Positions 61,589 through 64,000 of a stretch of 64,000 bases of DNA are shown in pieces. The notes below the pieces were generated by a model, which saw only the letters and a list, made by a program, of their open reading frames with translations, did no database searches and had not been told where the DNA came from. Position numbers and translations under genes: made by a program. This stretch comes from Actinomycetota bacterium (GTDB lineage Bacteria > Actinomycetota > Actinomycetes > Nanopelagicales > Nanopelagicaceae): assembly GCA_009702925.1 (NCBI GenBank), contig WLHC01000003.1, positions 30,092 to 94,091 of the forward strand, read 5' to 3'. Within the stretch, counting starts at the first letter, position 1; each line of letters opens with the position of its first letter.

Positions 61589-63478
61589 ATGGGTATTTCA
61601 ACTAGCTTGGTGTATTTGATTGTGCTTCCATTTGCAGGGGCAGCGATTCTGCTCTTGGGCGGTCGTCGTACAGACAAGTGGGGACATCTTTTAGCAACAG
61701 CTTTATCGGGATCATCTTTTGCACTCGGTGCGTATCACTTAATTCAGATGGTCAATCGCCCAGCCGAAATGCGTCCAACATCCCAAAAGCTCTTTGAGTG
61801 GATCTCTGTTGGAAGTTTTAACGTTGACGCCGGATTGCTACTTGATCAGTTATCAATCTGTTTCGTACTACTCATTACGGGTGTTGGCACACTTATCCAT
61901 ATTTATTCAATTGCATATATGGCAGAAGATCGCGATCGCCGCAGATTCTTTGCATACCTCAACCTATTTATTGCAGCCATGTTGCTATTGGTTTTGGGAG
62001 ATAGTTACTTAAGTCTTTATGTCGGCTGGGAGGGCGTGGGTCTTGCCTCTTATCTTTTGATTGGTTTCTGGAATCAAAAACCTGCATATGCAACTGCATC
62101 TAAAAAAGCATTTGTTATGAACCGTGTGGGAGATATGGGTCTTTCACTTGCAATCATGATCGCATTTGCCACCATGGGGACTGTCTCATTTTCCGGAGTT
62201 GCAGAACAGGCCCATCACACGTCTGAAGCAGCATTAACTGCAATGGGAGTTATGTTACTTGTTGCAGCTGCTGGAAAGTCGGCACAGTTTCCATTGCAAG
62301 CGTGGCTCGGAGATGCAATGGCAGGTCCAACACCTGTATCGGCATTGATTCACGCAGCGACAATGGTTACAGCGGGCGTCTATCTCATCACTCGTTCCAA
62401 TTTTGTTTTTGATGCAGCTCCTATTGCGCAATTACTAGTTGTAATAGTTGGAGCAATAACACTGATTTTTGGTGCATTAATAGGTACGGCAAAAGATGAT
62501 ATTAAAAAGGCATTAGCTGCCTCAACCATGTCACAGATCGGTTACATGATTTTGGCAACAGGTCTGGGGCCAATTGGATATGCCTTTGCAATCATGCATC
62601 TAATTACACATGGATTCTTTAAGGCTGGAATGTTCCTTGGCGCAGGTTCGGTGATGCATGGAATGAACGATGAAGTAAATATGCGCAAATATGGAGCGCT
62701 CAGACACTTCATGCCAATTACATTTATTACATTTGGAATTGGATATCTAGCAATACTTGGAGTTCCACCATTTGCAGGTTTTTACTCTAAGGACATGATC
62801 ATTGAATCTGCTTTCAACTCTGGTGGCGTCCAAGCAATTATTTTGGGCTCATTAACATTGATCGGTGCGGCAATAACAGCTTTCTATATGACGCGAGTAA
62901 TGATCCTGACTTTTGCAGGTACCAAGCGTTGGGACGAAGGCGTGGAGCCACATGAATCTCCATGGTTGATGTGGCTACCAATGGCAGTTTTGGCAGTTGG
63001 TTCTGTGACATCTGGATACTTGCTCTATCACGACAAGGCTTTGTATAAGTGGCTGAGCCCATTATTTGAAGATCACGGCGAGCATGAAGAACTGCTCAAG
63101 CCAATTGTTGTCTCTGCATTGGCTCTAACAATGGTTGCAATTGGTGTTTCAATCGCCATATATAAGTACATGCGTGAGAACGTTGATTCAATTGCACCAG
63201 TTGATGTTTCATTTATCACAAAGTTTGTTCGTAAAGATCTCATGCAAGATCAGTTCAATGAGAAGTTCTTTATGCGTCCAGGTCAGTTACTTACTAAGGG
63301 ATTGGTAAAAACTGAAGATGTTGTTGTCGATGGCTCTGTCAGGGCAGTAGCAAGAATGGCAATTGGTTCTGGATCAGGATTGCGCGGATTGCAGAACGGT
63401 TTTGTTAGAAGTTACGCCGCTCTAATTTTGATTGGCGCACTTGCGTTGATTGCTGCAATTTGGGTGGTGGTTTCATAA
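61589..63478 (+). CDS. nuoL: NADH-quinone oxidoreductase subunit L
   Basis: YVGWEGVGLASYLLIGFW, PVSALIHAATMVTAGVYLITR, antiporter-like subunit. Confidence 0.97.
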   Translation: MGISTSLVYLIVLPFAGAAILLLGGRRTDKWGHLLATALSGSSFALGAYHLIQMVNRPAEMRPTSQKLFEWISVGSFNVDAGLLLDQLSICFVLLITGVGTLIHIYSIAYMAEDRDRRRFFAYLNLFIAAMLLLVLGDSYLSLYVGWEGVGLASYLLIGFWNQKPAYATASKKAFVMNRVGDMGLSLAIMIAFATMGTVSFSGVAEQAHHTSEAALTAMGVMLLVAAAGKSAQFPLQAWLGDAMAGPTPVSALIHAATMVTAGVYLITRSNFVFDAAPIAQLLVVIVGAITLIFGALIGTAKDDIKKALAASTMSQIGYMILATGLGPIGYAFAIMHLITHGFFKAGMFLGAGSVMHGMNDEVNMRKYGALRHFMPITFITFGIGYLAILGVPPFAGFYSKDMIIESAFNSGGVQAIILGSLTLIGAAITAFYMTRVMILTFAGTKRWDEGVEPHESPWLMWLPMAVLAVGSVTSGYLLYHDKALYKWLSPLFEDHGEHEELLKPIVVSALALTMVAIGVSIAIYKYMRENVDSIAPVDVSFITKFVRKDLMQDQFNEKFFMRPGQLLTKGLVKTEDVVVDGSVRAVARMAIGSGSGLRGLQNGFVRSYAALILIGALALIAAIWVVVS

Positions 63479-64000
63479 TGAATTGGTTAACTTTATTGAT
63501 GTTCTTGCCATTAGTTGGCGCTGCCGTTGTTTCAGTTTTGCCTAAGGCAAACGAAAAAGCTGCAAAGCAGGCTGCTTTCATCACAACAATTGCCGTATTG
63601 CTCGTGACAATTGGAATGACATTGAGTTTTGAACGCGAAAACGTAGAACTTCAATTTGTTGAAAAATACGCCTGGATCCCAAGTTTTGGAATCAATTTTG
63701 CGGTGGGAATCGATGCAATTGCATTAGTGCTTATTTTAATGTCAACTATTTTGGCGCCAATCGTTGTGCTTGCTGGTTGGAATGAGGCACACGGTGGACG
63801 TTGGAGTGTAAAAACTTTCTATATTTTAATTCTAGTTCTTGAGACCATGATGATAGGTGTTTTTGCAGCAACAGATGTTTTCTTGTTCTATGTGATTTTT
63901 GAAGCGATGTTAATTCCTGTCTACTTCTTAATCGGCGGATATGGAACAGGCGAACGCTCTGCAGCAGCAGTTAAGTTCTTGATTTACAGTCTTGTCGGAG
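63478..64000 (+). CDS. nuoM: NADH-quinone oxidoreductase subunit M (truncated by window edge)
   Basis: ATG at 63478 shares A with nuoL TAA; MNWLTLLMFLPLVGAAVVSVLPK...; no stop before window end so absent from the ORF track. Confidence 0.93.
   Translation, partial: MNWLTLLMFLPLVGAAVVSVLPKANEKAAKQAAFITTIAVLLVTIGMTLSFERENVELQFVEKYAWIPSFGINFAVGIDAIALVLILMSTILAPIVVLAGWNEAHGGRWSVKTFYILILVLETMMIGVFAATDVFLFYVIFEAMLIPVYFLIGGYGTGERSAAAVKFLIYSLVG

Noticed and set aside
1-64000. CRISPR arrays, insertion sequences, prophage, toxin-antitoxin or restriction systems
   Set aside because: No direct-repeat arrays, transposase/integrase motifs or defence-protein motifs among the ORFs read.
1-64000. tRNA or rRNA genes
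   Set aside because: Intergenic regions are mostly too short and none I read shows a T-loop (GGTTCAANNCC)/acceptor arrangement; a tRNAscan-SE run would settle it.

Overview
The window is dense core genome, with about 64 coding regions and almost no intergenic space. Gene content and order look actinobacterial: ftsH-folE-folP-folB-folK-panC-coaX-lysS-clpC, the XPB helicase locus, proC next to bS22, and men/nuo. The low GC and tight packing suggest a streamlined freshwater (Nanopelagicales/acI-like) lineage; that placement is inference. Main blocks: a DEAD-box helicase truncated at the left edge; cbiMNQO metal ECF transporter; cell-wall and secreted proteins; ctaB and metZ; tilS-hpt-ftsH-fol-pan-coaX-lysS-argA-clpC; mutY-radA; proC to bS22; a secreted metzincin-like protein; XPB helicase with a helicase-associated protein; system II cytochrome c maturation; menaquinone biosynthesis; and nuoA-M, truncated at the right edge. 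I see no tRNA or rRNA genes, CRISPR arrays, IS elements, prophage or defence island, and no clearly novel multi-gene system. The most interesting signals are non-coding: (i) a structured cbiM leader with competing helices that lacks the cobalamin-riboswitch core; (ii) TAnnnT -10 hexamers placed 6-8 nt before at least 13 start codons, implying widespread leaderless transcription; (iii) eight convergent gene pairs with no room for intrinsic terminators; (iv) inverted repeats in divergent promoters. All gene functions are read from protein motifs; no database search was run.
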